A stretch of DNA of 33,160 nucleotides from a virus. The translations under genes and the position numbers were made by a program. Location of the stretch: IMG/VR virus record IMGVR_UViG_3300028008_001749, positions 1 through 33,160 of that record. One strand, written 5' to 3'. The notes under the pieces were generated by a model, which had not been told where the DNA came from, ran no database searches, and was given only the letters and a program-made list of their open reading frames with translations. The first letter of the stretch is position 1, and each line of letters begins with the position of its first letter. Positions 6,909-13,492 of this stretch are shown here, piece after piece.

Positions 6909-7432
6909 TCTTTTGCTCCGTACAATTGGACTATATGTAAATCTTGTAGTCCTTTGTTGAGATATTCTAAGTTAACAAGTGTTACTGCTCCAATAACTTG
7001 GGCACCTGTCTGCTCAACCAATCTCTTGGTAGCTAACATGCTACCTCCGGTTGCTATTAGGTCATCTGCAATTAATACTCTGCTTGTATGACCAAGTATA
7101 CCTTCTTGCAATGTTAGTGTATCACTTCCATATTCAAGTTCGTATGTTTCTTCTAATAGTACTCCTGGGTATTTAGCACCTTTCTTACGAACCATTGTAA
7201 AATTCATGTTCATTTCTTGTGCTAAAGCGGCACCAAGTACAAATCCTCTGCTCTCAATACCTATAATATGAGTAATATAAGCATCATCAAAATTCTCTTC
7301 ACAGTCTGTTGCTAAAGATCTTACGCAGTCTGCCCACATATTACTGCTGAACAGACTATTTAAATCGTAAAAGTTTACACCTTTAACAGGATAGTCTGGA
7401 ACTGTTCTTATGAATTGTTTAATGTTTTTCAT
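6905..7432 (-). CDS. apt: Adenine phosphoribosyltransferase
   Basis: Converts adenine plus PRPP to AMP. 175 aa, standard length. Motifs: N-terminal IRTVPDYPVKGVNFYD (8-23), IIGIESRGFVLGAALA (56-71), VRKKGAKYPG (81-90; substrate loop), EYGSDTLTLQEG (100-111), and the PRPP-binding VLIADDLIATGG (119-130). All residues typical of the family are visible, so it should be active. The ATG overlaps the stop of the coiled-coil gene (ATGA). It consumes the PRPP made by the phage's own Prs and would recycle adenine released on host nucleic-acid breakdown (inference). Confidence 0.95.
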   Translation of the reverse strand: MKNIKQFIRTVPDYPVKGVNFYDLNSLFSSNMWADCVRSLATDCEENFDDAYITHIIGIESRGFVLGAALAQEMNMNFTMVRKKGAKYPGVLLEETYELEYGSDTLTLQEGILGHTSRVLIADDLIATGGSMLATKRLVEQTGAQVIGAVTLVNLEYLNKGLQDLHIVQLYGAKE

Positions 7433-7617
7433 TGACTGGATACTTTTTTAATTCTATCCATAATTGCAGTAAATTCAGTAATTTCTTCACGTAGTTCAGT
7501 AATTTCTTCAGAGAGGTCAGCAATGCGAATTTCACAATCCTCAACCTTACGTTCTCTATCACGAACCTTACGTTCTCTATCACGAATCTTTTTCTTATAA
7601 CTTGTTATGTCTGACAT
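7429..7617 (-). CDS. Short charged coiled-coil protein
   Basis: 62 aa, nearly all charged and helical: SYKKKIRDRERKVRDRERKV, then DCEIRIADLSEEITELREEITEF, with heptad-spaced I/L positions typical of a coiled coil. The RDRERKV unit is duplicated by a perfect 21-bp DNA repeat. The ATG is 3 bases from the nfu stop, with GGAG upstream. No family recognised; such small coiled-coil proteins often act as multimerising adaptors. It lies between Nfu and APRT. Confidence 0.7.
   Translation of the reverse strand: MSDITSYKKKIRDRERKVRDRERKVEDCEIRIADLSEEITELREEITEFTAIMDRIKKVSSQ
7543..7584 (-). repeat. Perfect 21-bp tandem repeat, two copies
   Basis: The 21-mer starting AACCTTACGTTCTC occurs twice in direct succession (7543-7563 and 7564-7584) without a mismatch. 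It is in frame inside the coiled-coil gene and adds exactly one heptad. Confidence 0.95.
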
Positions 7618-7619
7618 AG

Positions 7620-7964
7620 TTACTCCGTTTCTGTTGGTGGGAAATCATCTTCAGTTGGAAAATCATAATACCCACTAGGGTCTGAAGTGTAGTATGGATC
7701 ATTATACATCGGATCGTCTTCACTTGTAACACCTTTAATTTCAGGAATGAAATGCATTAAGGTAGATTCAACTCCTAATTTAAGTGTTTCCGTACTACTA
7801 GAACAACCACTACAACTTCCACTCATCTGAGTGTGAAGAACTCCTGTTTCTTCATTAAAGTTAATTATATTAATCTGTCCACCGTGTTGAGCAACGTTAG
7901 GATTAATATATTCTTCCATAACTTTATCAATTTCAATAAGTAACTCTTCTTTAGACTTACTCAT
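7620..7964 (-). CDS. Nfu-type Fe-S scaffold/carrier (NifU C-terminal domain)
   Basis: Small Fe-S cluster carrier that passes [4Fe-4S] clusters to apoproteins. 114 aa. The Nfu domain covers about residues 7-80: VMEEYINPNVAQHGGQINI (15-33) and the cluster-binding GSCSGCSSSTETLKLGVE (49-66) with Cys51 and Cys54 (C-x-x-C), ending IPEIKGV. An acidic, Tyr/Pro/Asp-rich tail (DDPMYNDPYYTSDPSGYYDF) follows and is not part of the family; it looks disordered. The ATG at 7964 has GAGGT upstream. It overlaps the upstream micro-gene by 8 bases. Confidence 0.92.
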   Translation of the reverse strand: MSKSKEELLIEIDKVMEEYINPNVAQHGGQINIINFNEETGVLHTQMSGSCSGCSSSTETLKLGVESTLMHFIPEIKGVTSEDDPMYNDPYYTSDPSGYYDFPTEDDFPPTETE

Positions 7965-8109
7965 ATTTGTACCTCGTCTTTCTAATATCCATCATATGGA
8001 TACTACGTTCAATTTTTTCTTCTTTACGTCTAGCAAATTTGTAACCAGCGAAAAAAGATAGTGCCATTACTGCTCCAATAGCTAGCAAGTGCCATACTAA
8101 AAATGTCAT
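7957..8109 (-). CDS. Single-helix membrane micro-protein
   Basis: 50 codons between the 55-aa gene and nfu. The protein starts MTFLVWHLLAIGAVMALSFF, one N-terminal membrane helix (2-23), followed by a basic cytoplasmic-type tail FARRKEEKIERS and a second charged stretch DIRKTRYKYE. The ATG overlaps the upstream stop (ATGA) and the stop overlaps the nfu start, so both ends are tightly packed into the operon. No family recognised. It may be a partner of the iron permease two genes upstream (inference from proximity only). Confidence 0.65.
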   Translation of the reverse strand: MTFLVWHLLAIGAVMALSFFAGYKFARRKEEKIERSIHMMDIRKTRYKYE

Positions 8110-8273
8110 ACTGTTTCTCCTTTGTTTATCACCTCTTGAATGTGGTGATGTGGATATGCCTTCGGGCGTACCTCTTTGATTTTTTCTAAATATTTCTGTG
8201 CTTCTGCTTCAGTATGGAAACGTGCAACAGAAACTTCGTCGTGTATTCTTGGTGTATAAATTATATCGTACAT
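8106..8273 (-). CDS. Hypothetical 55-aa protein
   Basis: The frame starts MYDIIYTPRIHDEVSVARF, contains the helix HTEAEAQKYLEKIKEV (20-35) and then YPHHHIQEVIN with three consecutive histidines (42-44). The layout (beta strand, strand, helix, strand) resembles a small ferredoxin-like or DUF-type domain, but I recognise no family. Position directly after the iron permease gene and the HHH run make a metal-related role conceivable, without proof. Its stop overlaps the next ATG. Confidence 0.65.
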   Translation of the reverse strand: MYDIIYTPRIHDEVSVARFHTEAEAQKYLEKIKEVRPKAYPHHHIQEVINKGETV

Positions 8274-8287
8274 ATTTTTTCCTTATA

Positions 8288-8860
8288 CTAGTGTACTACG
8301 TGTATATGTGTAATTGAATAATAGTGCATTATTGCCTCATATCCAAACCATAATGCAAATACTAAAAATGCATAACGTGTAATTTTAAATAACACATTAG
8401 CTGGTACTTTGTGTTTAATTAGTGGGAACGTTCCTGCAATTAATACAACTGCAATTGATGCGGAGAACCAACCGTTCCATGTATTATTAATTGGCATAAG
8501 CATGAAAATAAATATTTCAGAACTTTCTCTAGCAAAAATAATAAACATTGTAATAAGTCCTGCCCAGCTCGTTGCACCAGCTGACCCTACCTTTTCAATA
8601 CTATTAACAATTTGTTGACCTATAGCACTTGCACTAAAAAATAGATAAAGCATTAATGCTGATAAAGTACCATACATAAGTCCCTCATATGGTGCTAACA
8701 AGTTTGCCATTTGCCAACCTATTACGACTCCAGCAATAATACCTAAAAAGGCAGATGTAATCATACTCCAATTTAACTTAATAAATGTCATAATCATTAA
8801 TGTTATAAACATTATTTCTAAGGCTTCTCTGCCTACTATAAAAAATGGTGCTCCTAGCAT
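8288..8860 (-). CDS. FTR1/EfeU-like iron permease
   Basis: 190-aa polytopic membrane protein with about five or six hydrophobic segments. Two R-E-x-x-E iron motifs characteristic of the FTR1/EfeU family lie inside helices: REALE (11-15) in FFIVGREALEIMFITLM and RESSE (111-115) in MFIIFARESSEIFIFML. This duplicated helix-with-REXXE layout is the family hallmark. It is shorter than E. coli EfeU (about 276 aa), so some helices are reduced. The C-terminus ends in a His-rich THIHVVH. I chose ATG 8860 because AAGGAG precedes it; the longer frame would run into the ferredoxin gene. Substrate Fe is inferred from the motifs; neighbours (ferredoxin, Nfu, SufT-like) fit. Confidence 0.8.
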   Translation of the reverse strand: MLGAPFFIVGREALEIMFITLMIMTFIKLNWSMITSAFLGIIAGVVIGWQMANLLAPYEGLMYGTLSALMLYLFFSASAIGQQIVNSIEKVGSAGATSWAGLITMFIIFARESSEIFIFMLMPINNTWNGWFSASIAVVLIAGTFPLIKHKVPANVLFKITRYAFLVFALWFGYEAIMHYYSITHIHVVH

Positions 8861-8861
8861 A

Positions 8862-9206
8862 TTAGTCTCCTTCGCCCGGCTTTTCTGAAAGTAATTCACG
8901 TTTGTTTGGTTTGCCAGCCCACTCTTTTGCATCTGGTGGTGGGTCTTTCATTGTAGTTATGTTTGGCCATTTTGCAGAATAATCGGTATTTACTTTCATC
9001 CAATATTCTAGCTCTGAACCTTCAATGGCTCCGTCAGCAACAATTGCATCTACTGGACATTCTGGCTCGCATACACCACAATCAATACATTCGTCTGGAT
9101 TTATTACTAGAAAGTTTTCACCTTCATAGAAACAATCAACAGGACAAACTTCTACACAATCTGTATGTTTACATTTAATACAATCTTCTGTTACTAAATA
9201 TGTCAC
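8862..9206 (-). CDS. fdxA: Seven-iron ferredoxin (FdxA type)
   Basis: Electron carrier with one [3Fe-4S] and one [4Fe-4S] cluster. 114 aa, matching FdxA/Azotobacter FdI length. Cysteines at 9, 17 and 50 fit the 3Fe cluster and 21, 40, 43 and 46 the 4Fe cluster; the extra cysteines 12 and 25 of the family are also kept. Diagnostic strings: [17 protein letters not shown] and [16 protein letters not shown]. The C-terminal [18 protein letters not shown] is also standard. Translation starts at a GTG (9204-9206) since the family start M-T-Y-x-V-T is reached exactly there; AGGAG lies about 10 bases upstream. Likely redox partner for Fe-S or oxygenase enzymes of the phage or host (inference). Confidence 0.95.
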   Translation of the reverse strand: MTYLVTEDCIKCKHTDCVEVCPVDCFYEGENFLVINPDECIDCGVCEPECPVDAIVADGAIEGSELEYWMKVNTDYSAKWPNITTMKDPPPDAKEWAGKPNKRELLSEKPGEGD

Positions 9207-9211
9207 TTATA

Positions 9212-9508
9212 TTATACTCCTAAAATTAGTCTTGTATCTTCACTCATTTTATCCGGTCCAAAAGGTGGATCGAATGTTATTTTGACATCGCATGTTTCAA
9301 CGTTGTCTACTTTCGTTACTGCTTCATGAACTTCCGCTATGATCTCGTCTGCGGCTGGACAAAATGCACTAGTTAATGTCATAACAATATCAACGTGTGC
9401 CTTATCAATATTTATTTCGTAAATTAAACCCAAATCATATACGTTTATACTGATTTCTGGGTCATATACAATTCTTAAATTTTCAATAATTTTTTCTTTA
9501 TCAATCAT
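9212..9508 (-). CDS. MIP18/DUF59 (SufT-like) Fe-S maturation protein
   Basis: 98 aa with the full DUF59 core: VYDPEISINVYDLGLIYEI (14-32), VMTLTSAFCPAADEII (42-57) with the conserved Cys50, and KITFDPPFGPDKMSEDTRLILG (76-97, family ending pattern). Bacterial SufT/PaaD-like members and eukaryotic CIA2 help load Fe-S clusters onto enzymes. The start at ATG 9508 was preferred to the longer frame because it overlaps the SGNH stop (ATGA) and the family domain begins right after it. It is 5 bases from the ferredoxin start. Stands with Nfu, A-type carrier, ferredoxin and iron permease. Confidence 0.9.
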   Translation of the reverse strand: MIDKEKIIENLRIVYDPEISINVYDLGLIYEINIDKAHVDIVMTLTSAFCPAADEIIAEVHEAVTKVDNVETCDVKITFDPPFGPDKMSEDTRLILGV

Positions 9509-10473
9509 AATACTTTCATAAGTTGTTTTTTTAATCTTTCGGCCCATAATATGTGCCCTGCTTCGTTAAGGTGATTACAATTACATTGCATTGCCATAGC
9601 TTTTGGACCATCTGTTGTAGTGAAATTTCCTTGTGAATCCACCCCGTCTAAAGTATAAAGATGATGTCGCATAGTAGCATTTTCATCTACTACATAATCA
9701 AACAAGTTACTAGTTTCACCTAGCATTAGTTTTCCTATTGTATACCAATCTGTTCTTGCATCAACAGATTCCCACATAAATTTTACGCCTGCATTAACAG
9801 CTATATTTTTAATAGACTCTATCTTTACTAAGTCTTTTAAACAAGCGGCTGGACCTAATCCATCAAGTATGTGTACTTCTTTGTAAGTCTGCAATACTTT
9901 TTTAGCATACAACTTTTCTTGTTCTGTTAATTTATAATGCAACGGATTCCAAAACTTTTCTGTTACATCTTGTCTCCAATTTTGCATACTAGCAGATTGA
10001 TATAGTGCATTACATATATCATTATCGCCCCAACATTCAACAAGACCTCTACCCCAATATTCACTTTCTTGTAAGTAAGAGTTTAATGGAGCTCTGCCAT
10101 ATTCATTATTACCACCTATTTTTGGATCAGTAAAAACGTAAGGCCTTTCTGCAACAGAATTATAAGGCACTGCACTTTGTCCACTAACAAGTCTAGCTTC
10201 TAACATCATTATTTTAAAATTTGGATTTTGAAACAACCCTTTAGTAGCTAATTCATTTGTTGCTTGTACTAGTTCGTCATTGTTACTGCCTGGTAAGCCT
10301 ATAACAATACATTCTAATCCAAGTTGTTCTGCAACTTGCTGGTGAGCAGTACGCCCACTAATTTTGCCGTCTGTGTAATCTCCACAACAACCAAATGTGT
10401 GGCTAGTACCCAATGCCAACATAAACGGCTTATCGGGTACTACCAAAGGTGTCTCTACATGCTTGGGGATCAT
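9505..10473 (-). CDS. SGNH/GDSL-like hydrolase
   Basis: 322 aa. Block I: FMLALGTSHTFGCCGD (17-32) with nucleophile-like Ser24; the Gly/Asn block: IGLPGSNNDELV (58-69); block V: NCNHLNEAGHILWAERL (298-314) with catalytic-type His301. The residue three before the His, usually Asp, is Asn here, so the triad may be atypical. The order and spacing fit the SGNH superfamily, which includes carbohydrate O-acetylesterases and lipases; the substrate cannot be read. No signal peptide is evident, so it acts in the cytoplasm or virion. The ATG overlaps the queD stop (ATGA). A second SGNH-type protein lies at 18294-19004. Confidence 0.7.
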   Translation of the reverse strand: MIPKHVETPLVVPDKPFMLALGTSHTFGCCGDYTDGKISGRTAHQQVAEQLGLECIVIGLPGSNNDELVQATNELATKGLFQNPNFKIMMLEARLVSGQSAVPYNSVAERPYVFTDPKIGGNNEYGRAPLNSYLQESEYWGRGLVECWGDNDICNALYQSASMQNWRQDVTEKFWNPLHYKLTEQEKLYAKKVLQTYKEVHILDGLGPAACLKDLVKIESIKNIAVNAGVKFMWESVDARTDWYTIGKLMLGETSNLFDYVVDENATMRHHLYTLDGVDSQGNFTTTDGPKAMAMQCNCNHLNEAGHILWAERLKKQLMKVL

Positions 10474-10949
10474 TGAGGTGCTCTAGGGTGTGTAACAACT
10501 GCGTTAGGTGTATATATTGCACTGTTTGCACCGTGCTCACTACATTCTGCTGATTCACACCAGCAACGATTGTCACTCATTTCACGTACAAGTTTGTCTG
10601 CAAATGCCCATGCATGTTCTGCAAACTTCTCTGCACCAACTCCATCAAACAATCTAATTTCTGCTAAGTTTAAAGCATCTAGTTCTTTAAACTTTTCTAA
10701 ATATGGATCGTTTTTATCTAAAGCAAGTTTATGATCAAAGTGATCTTCAAGCCAAGCCTTTAAAGGTTTTAATCCTCCAAAGTCAACTGCCCAGTTCTTA
10801 TTGTCTAGTTCATTGCATCCAAATGTAAATTTAAATGCTAATGAATACCCGTGTATCAAACTACAATGCGAATGATCCGCATGTGGTTGACGAAATACTG
10901 CACTTAGTCCAATATTATGTCCGTATGTTTTTGTGCTTAAATAAGCCAT
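10470..10949 (-). CDS. QueD/6-pyruvoyl-tetrahydropterin synthase-like protein
   Basis: 159 aa T-fold protein. Matches: SAVFRQPHADHSHCSLIHGY (16-35) with catalytic-type Cys29 and zinc-type His33, VDFGGLKPLKAWLEDHFDHKLAL (55-77) which is the family's D-F-x-x-L-K...DH-x-x-LN segment. The usual zinc motif H-G-H is H-G-Y here (Tyr35), so one canonical zinc ligand is missing; His23, 26 or 28 might substitute. A Cys-containing insertion RCWCESAECSEHG (128-140) is unusual. QueD makes 6-carboxytetrahydropterin for 7-deazaguanine; no QueC, QueE, QueF or DpdA is visible in the window. First gene of the operon; GGAG precedes the ATG. Confidence 0.75.
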   Translation of the reverse strand: MAYLSTKTYGHNIGLSAVFRQPHADHSHCSLIHGYSLAFKFTFGCNELDNKNWAVDFGGLKPLKAWLEDHFDHKLALDKNDPYLEKFKELDALNLAEIRLFDGVGAEKFAEHAWAFADKLVREMSDNRCWCESAECSEHGANSAIYTPNAVVTHPRAPQ

Positions 10950-11018
10950 ATGTATTCTCCTATATAATATCAGCGGCAGAATGTTTAGAGAGGGTTGACG
11001 CTTAAGACCTCATTTATG

Positions 11019-11225
11019 TTATGCGTTTTTTAAGTTAACTGCTGATAAACCTTTAGGTCCATCTGTAACTTCAAAAACAAGTTCATCACCTTCATTAAGA
11101 CCGTTAAGTCCTGATGATGTTATAGCTGATGAATGCACGAATACGTCTTTTTCGCTATCGTGTCTGGTAATGAATCCGTAGCCTTTAGTAGCATTGAACC
11201 ATTTTACTTTTCCTGTTATAGTCAT
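11019..11225 (-). CDS. csp: Cold-shock domain protein
   Basis: 68 aa single OB-fold CspA-type RNA/ssDNA chaperone. RNP1 KGYGFI (14-19) and RNP2 DVFVH (27-31) are intact, with the family's [13 protein letters not shown] start and [10 protein letters not shown] end. It probably melts RNA structure or acts as antiterminator during infection. It is a stand-alone gene with its own promoter (11253-11281) and a leader of about 25 bases. About 69 bases lie before the next gene start; I see no convincing terminator there. Confidence 0.95.
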   Translation of the reverse strand: MTITGKVKWFNATKGYGFITRHDSEKDVFVHSSAITSSGLNGLNEGDELVFEVTDGPKGLSAVNLKNA

Positions 11226-11252
11226 ATTATCCTTTATTTGTTATTTAAGTAT

Positions 11253-11281
11253 ATATTACACTAGTTCTGTAGTTTTGTCAA
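11253..11281 (-). promoter_or_regulatory. Sigma70-type promoter for the cold-shock gene
   Basis: TTGACA (11276-11281), 17-bp spacer, TAATAT (11253-11258) on the minus strand. It overlaps the last codons of the upstream oxygenase gene. Confidence 0.75.
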
Positions 11282-12005
11282 GAGCATATCTAATATGTTG
11301 TCTAACTACTTTTTCTGGTGTTGCATCTCTCTTGTGCAATACTTTGTGATTATTATATACCAACAGTTGTTTTGGAGACCAAGTATGAGAATACATATGT
11401 TTTTCTTTATATATTTCCTCCTGAAATTGTTCTTCTAACTCTGTTTCTGTATATGCTTCGCTGTAAAAGTAGAATGGGCCATAATCATCTTCCCATACTA
11501 AATCATGTGTCGCTCTATTGAACCTTCTCCAGGCTCTTTCTTGTAACTTACTCTTAAATTTATAAGGATACTCTTCCTGACTCATGTACTTCGTAATACT
11601 GTTGACGCATTTTACGTCTTTTGCTTGTTCTTTTAAACTGTTACTACTATCTTTATATACGCCTTGCATATCTAAGTAGTGTGTTTGGCTAGATCCTTGA
11701 TCAGCACGTATACAATACAGTCCAACAAATGGGTGCATTGCATCACTGTATGCTCTGTCTTGATGCCAAAGCATATCAGTTGCGTGGTTTAGTTTTTCAC
11801 CCTTTTCATCTTCAATGCCAATTGTAACTTTTTTTCGACCATACATATCTTGATCTAAAAGTTTACCAAAATTATTAATAGTTTGCTCATCTGCATCTTC
11901 AACACATATAATACCATATGCACCATTTTGAAAGTCATCAACTAAAGTAGGAGTTATATCAGCTACTTTGATGTTGTGTAAGAATTTATATTTTTCTATA
12001 GTCAT
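11256..12005 (-). CDS. 2OG-Fe(II) oxygenase, TauD/TfdA-like
   Basis: 249 aa. The facial-triad iron ligands can be seen: His81 and Asp83 in DMLWHQDRAY (HxD), and a distal His around 220-224 in YNNHKVLHKRDATP, followed by RQHIRY with the 2OG-binding Arg (235-239). LLVYNNHKVLH matches the TfdA-type distal motif. Substrate unknown. Family enzymes hydroxylate small molecules using 2-oxoglutarate and O2. The ATG at 12005 overlaps the end of the upstream gene by 20 bases. A second, more divergent oxygenase lies one gene upstream (12549-13490), with an acyltransferase-like gene between. Confidence 0.8.
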   Translation of the reverse strand: MTIEKYKFLHNIKVADITPTLVDDFQNGAYGIICVEDADEQTINNFGKLLDQDMYGRKKVTIGIEDEKGEKLNHATDMLWHQDRAYSDAMHPFVGLYCIRADQGSSQTHYLDMQGVYKDSSNSLKEQAKDVKCVNSITKYMSQEEYPYKFKSKLQERAWRRFNRATHDLVWEDDYGPFYFYSEAYTETELEEQFQEEIYKEKHMYSHTWSPKQLLVYNNHKVLHKRDATPEKVVRQHIRYALDKTTELV

Positions 12006-12549
12006 TTGTTAACGGGTTCTTTCCTCTCCATATTATATGTTGCCAGCATTCGTCACCATCACATGGTGCAGTTTGCCATTCATAATCTTCTAGTACCCAA
12101 TCTTTGTACTTGCAATTATGATTTAATCCTCTATGTAGATTACGCATTACTTTAAAATTACCATGCTCTCTACTTATAAAGTGTTTAGTTAAACCTTGGG
12201 ATATTGCATAATCTACTTGTTGATCTGCATGCTCCGCTGTAAACGTACTTAGTCCATTTACATGGTACTTATGAATACGTAGTCCTTTTTGTGCTATATT
12301 AAGTTTTTTACTTGTATAATATCTACTTAATACTCTAACACCGCCATTGTAAAAATCTCTTGTTCTTGCAACACTACCTGCAATTGGATCACCTTCGTCA
12401 TCCCATGTTAAACTGTAACATAAATTTTCTTCACTGCTTAAACTCTCTATCTCATAATTATGAGGCATTCTATTTAATGAATCTTTTAATGATTCTTCAA
12501 ATAATGTAATAAGTTCTAAGGGTATCCAATCTGTAGTTTCTGTATGCAT
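11986..12549 (-). CDS. Unknown protein, remotely acyltransferase-like (GNAT?)
   Basis: 187 aa. Features: an N-terminal helix (LELITLFEESLKDSLNRM), a strand with ENLCYSLTWDDEGDPIAGSV, then RVLSRYYTSKK and later QQVDYAISQGLTKHFISREH and FKVMRNLHRGL, an order of strand-strand-helix-strand-helix that resembles GNAT N-acyltransferases (helix QVDYAISQG before strand and REHGNFKVMRNLH as acceptor helix). No clear acetyl-CoA Q/R-x-x-G-x-G/A loop is visible, so the call is weak. The ATG overlaps the upstream oxygenase stop (TAATG). The plus-strand gene at 14615 has a similar order of elements. Confidence 0.45.
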   Translation of the reverse strand: MHTETTDWIPLELITLFEESLKDSLNRMPHNYEIESLSSEENLCYSLTWDDEGDPIAGSVARTRDFYNGGVRVLSRYYTSKKLNIAQKGLRIHKYHVNGLSTFTAEHADQQVDYAISQGLTKHFISREHGNFKVMRNLHRGLNHNCKYKDWVLEDYEWQTAPCDGDECWQHIIWRGKNPLTNDYRKI

Positions 12550-13490
12550 TATTTTTCTTTAAGAAATTTATAATTAAACGCAATACGATAAAGTAATCTA
12601 TCACCTTTAACTGCATTACGTGCATGGTAACTCATAAACTGATCGTTAATAATTAAGTCACCTTCTTTCCAATGATGGTGGTACATATACTGTGGTTGAA
12701 ACAAATGTTTATGCAACGCATCAAGCAACGGCTTTGCTTCTTGTAGTGTAATTTCTTCACCAGTTTCCTTGTTACGTAGTTTACGCATAACACCAAAGTG
12801 TCCTGTATAAATTGCTTTAGGACTAACGTCTTGATCCCACCAACCTGGAATAGTTCTGAATGGATGCTGTACAATTAATGGCTTCCAACTACCTCTGACT
12901 GGGTTAAGTTCTTGTTTACCTTTACGTCCTGTACTCTTTAGGTTACCTTCAAATATTGCTAGTAACTCATCCATGCCTTTATTTAAACTATCGTCATCAA
13001 ATTGATATATGCTATTGTCTTTATCAAACTGTGCCCAATACTCAAATTTATCTGCTTGAACTTTTAGCTCTTGTGGTAAGTCCTCGTATGCTTGCTTACT
13101 GTTTAGATAACTTGTAACAACTTGTTCACCTGGGCGAACACAATAAAAAGCAATACAACTTTCAATAACATGTTTCCAGTGACGCCAATTACCATTGTTA
13201 TGCCAACCTAGTTCGCTTTCGGGAAATAACCCAACAAACTTTCCGTCTTTGTCTTTTTCATTTGTAACACGGCTAATACCTGGATATTCTTTGTGTTCAA
13301 AATAAACATCAAATCCTGCTTTTTTTGGACTATATAATTTTCCGATGCTAGTAGCACCATCTAGTAGTTCTTGTTCGTGTAAGTTAGCACCCGGTATGTA
13401 TGCAATAACATCTTTTGGTTGATTGCGACATACTTCATGCCAGTTGTTTGGATCTGTCATATCCAAATTGTATTCTACGGGTTTAAACAT
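12549..13490 (-). CDS. 2OG-Fe(II) oxygenase-like (TauD family) with altered iron motif
   Basis: 313 aa, TauD/TfdA fold size. Proximal motif is ELGWHNNGNW (94-102): His97 followed by Asn99 where family enzymes have the Asp/Glu ligand (HxD). The distal part is normal: EGDLIINDQFMSYHAR (276-291) with His289 and RLLYRIAFNY with Arg302 for 2OG. The loss of the carboxylate ligand resembles what is seen in 2OG halogenases (HxA/HxG), but Asn is not typical for these, so activity is open. 2 bases after the desaturase stop; coupled by TAATG to the next gene. Confidence 0.7.
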   Translation of the reverse strand: MFKPVEYNLDMTDPNNWHEVCRNQPKDVIAYIPGANLHEQELLDGATSIGKLYSPKKAGFDVYFEHKEYPGISRVTNEKDKDGKFVGLFPESELGWHNNGNWRHWKHVIESCIAFYCVRPGEQVVTSYLNSKQAYEDLPQELKVQADKFEYWAQFDKDNSIYQFDDDSLNKGMDELLAIFEGNLKSTGRKGKQELNPVRGSWKPLIVQHPFRTIPGWWDQDVSPKAIYTGHFGVMRKLRNKETGEEITLQEAKPLLDALHKHLFQPQYMYHHHWKEGDLIINDQFMSYHARNAVKGDRLLYRIAFNYKFLKEK

Positions 13491-13492
13491 TT

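Noticed and set aside
8861-8932. N-terminal extension of the iron permease frame
   Set aside because: It lies wholly in the ferredoxin coding region; the ATG at 8860 has a strong Shine-Dalgarno and begins the first membrane helix.
10950-11018. Promoter for the long queD-to-5324 operon
   Set aside because: TATTAT-like bases near 10960 have no matching -35, so no promoter is claimed; the operon might be read through from the cold-shock gene.
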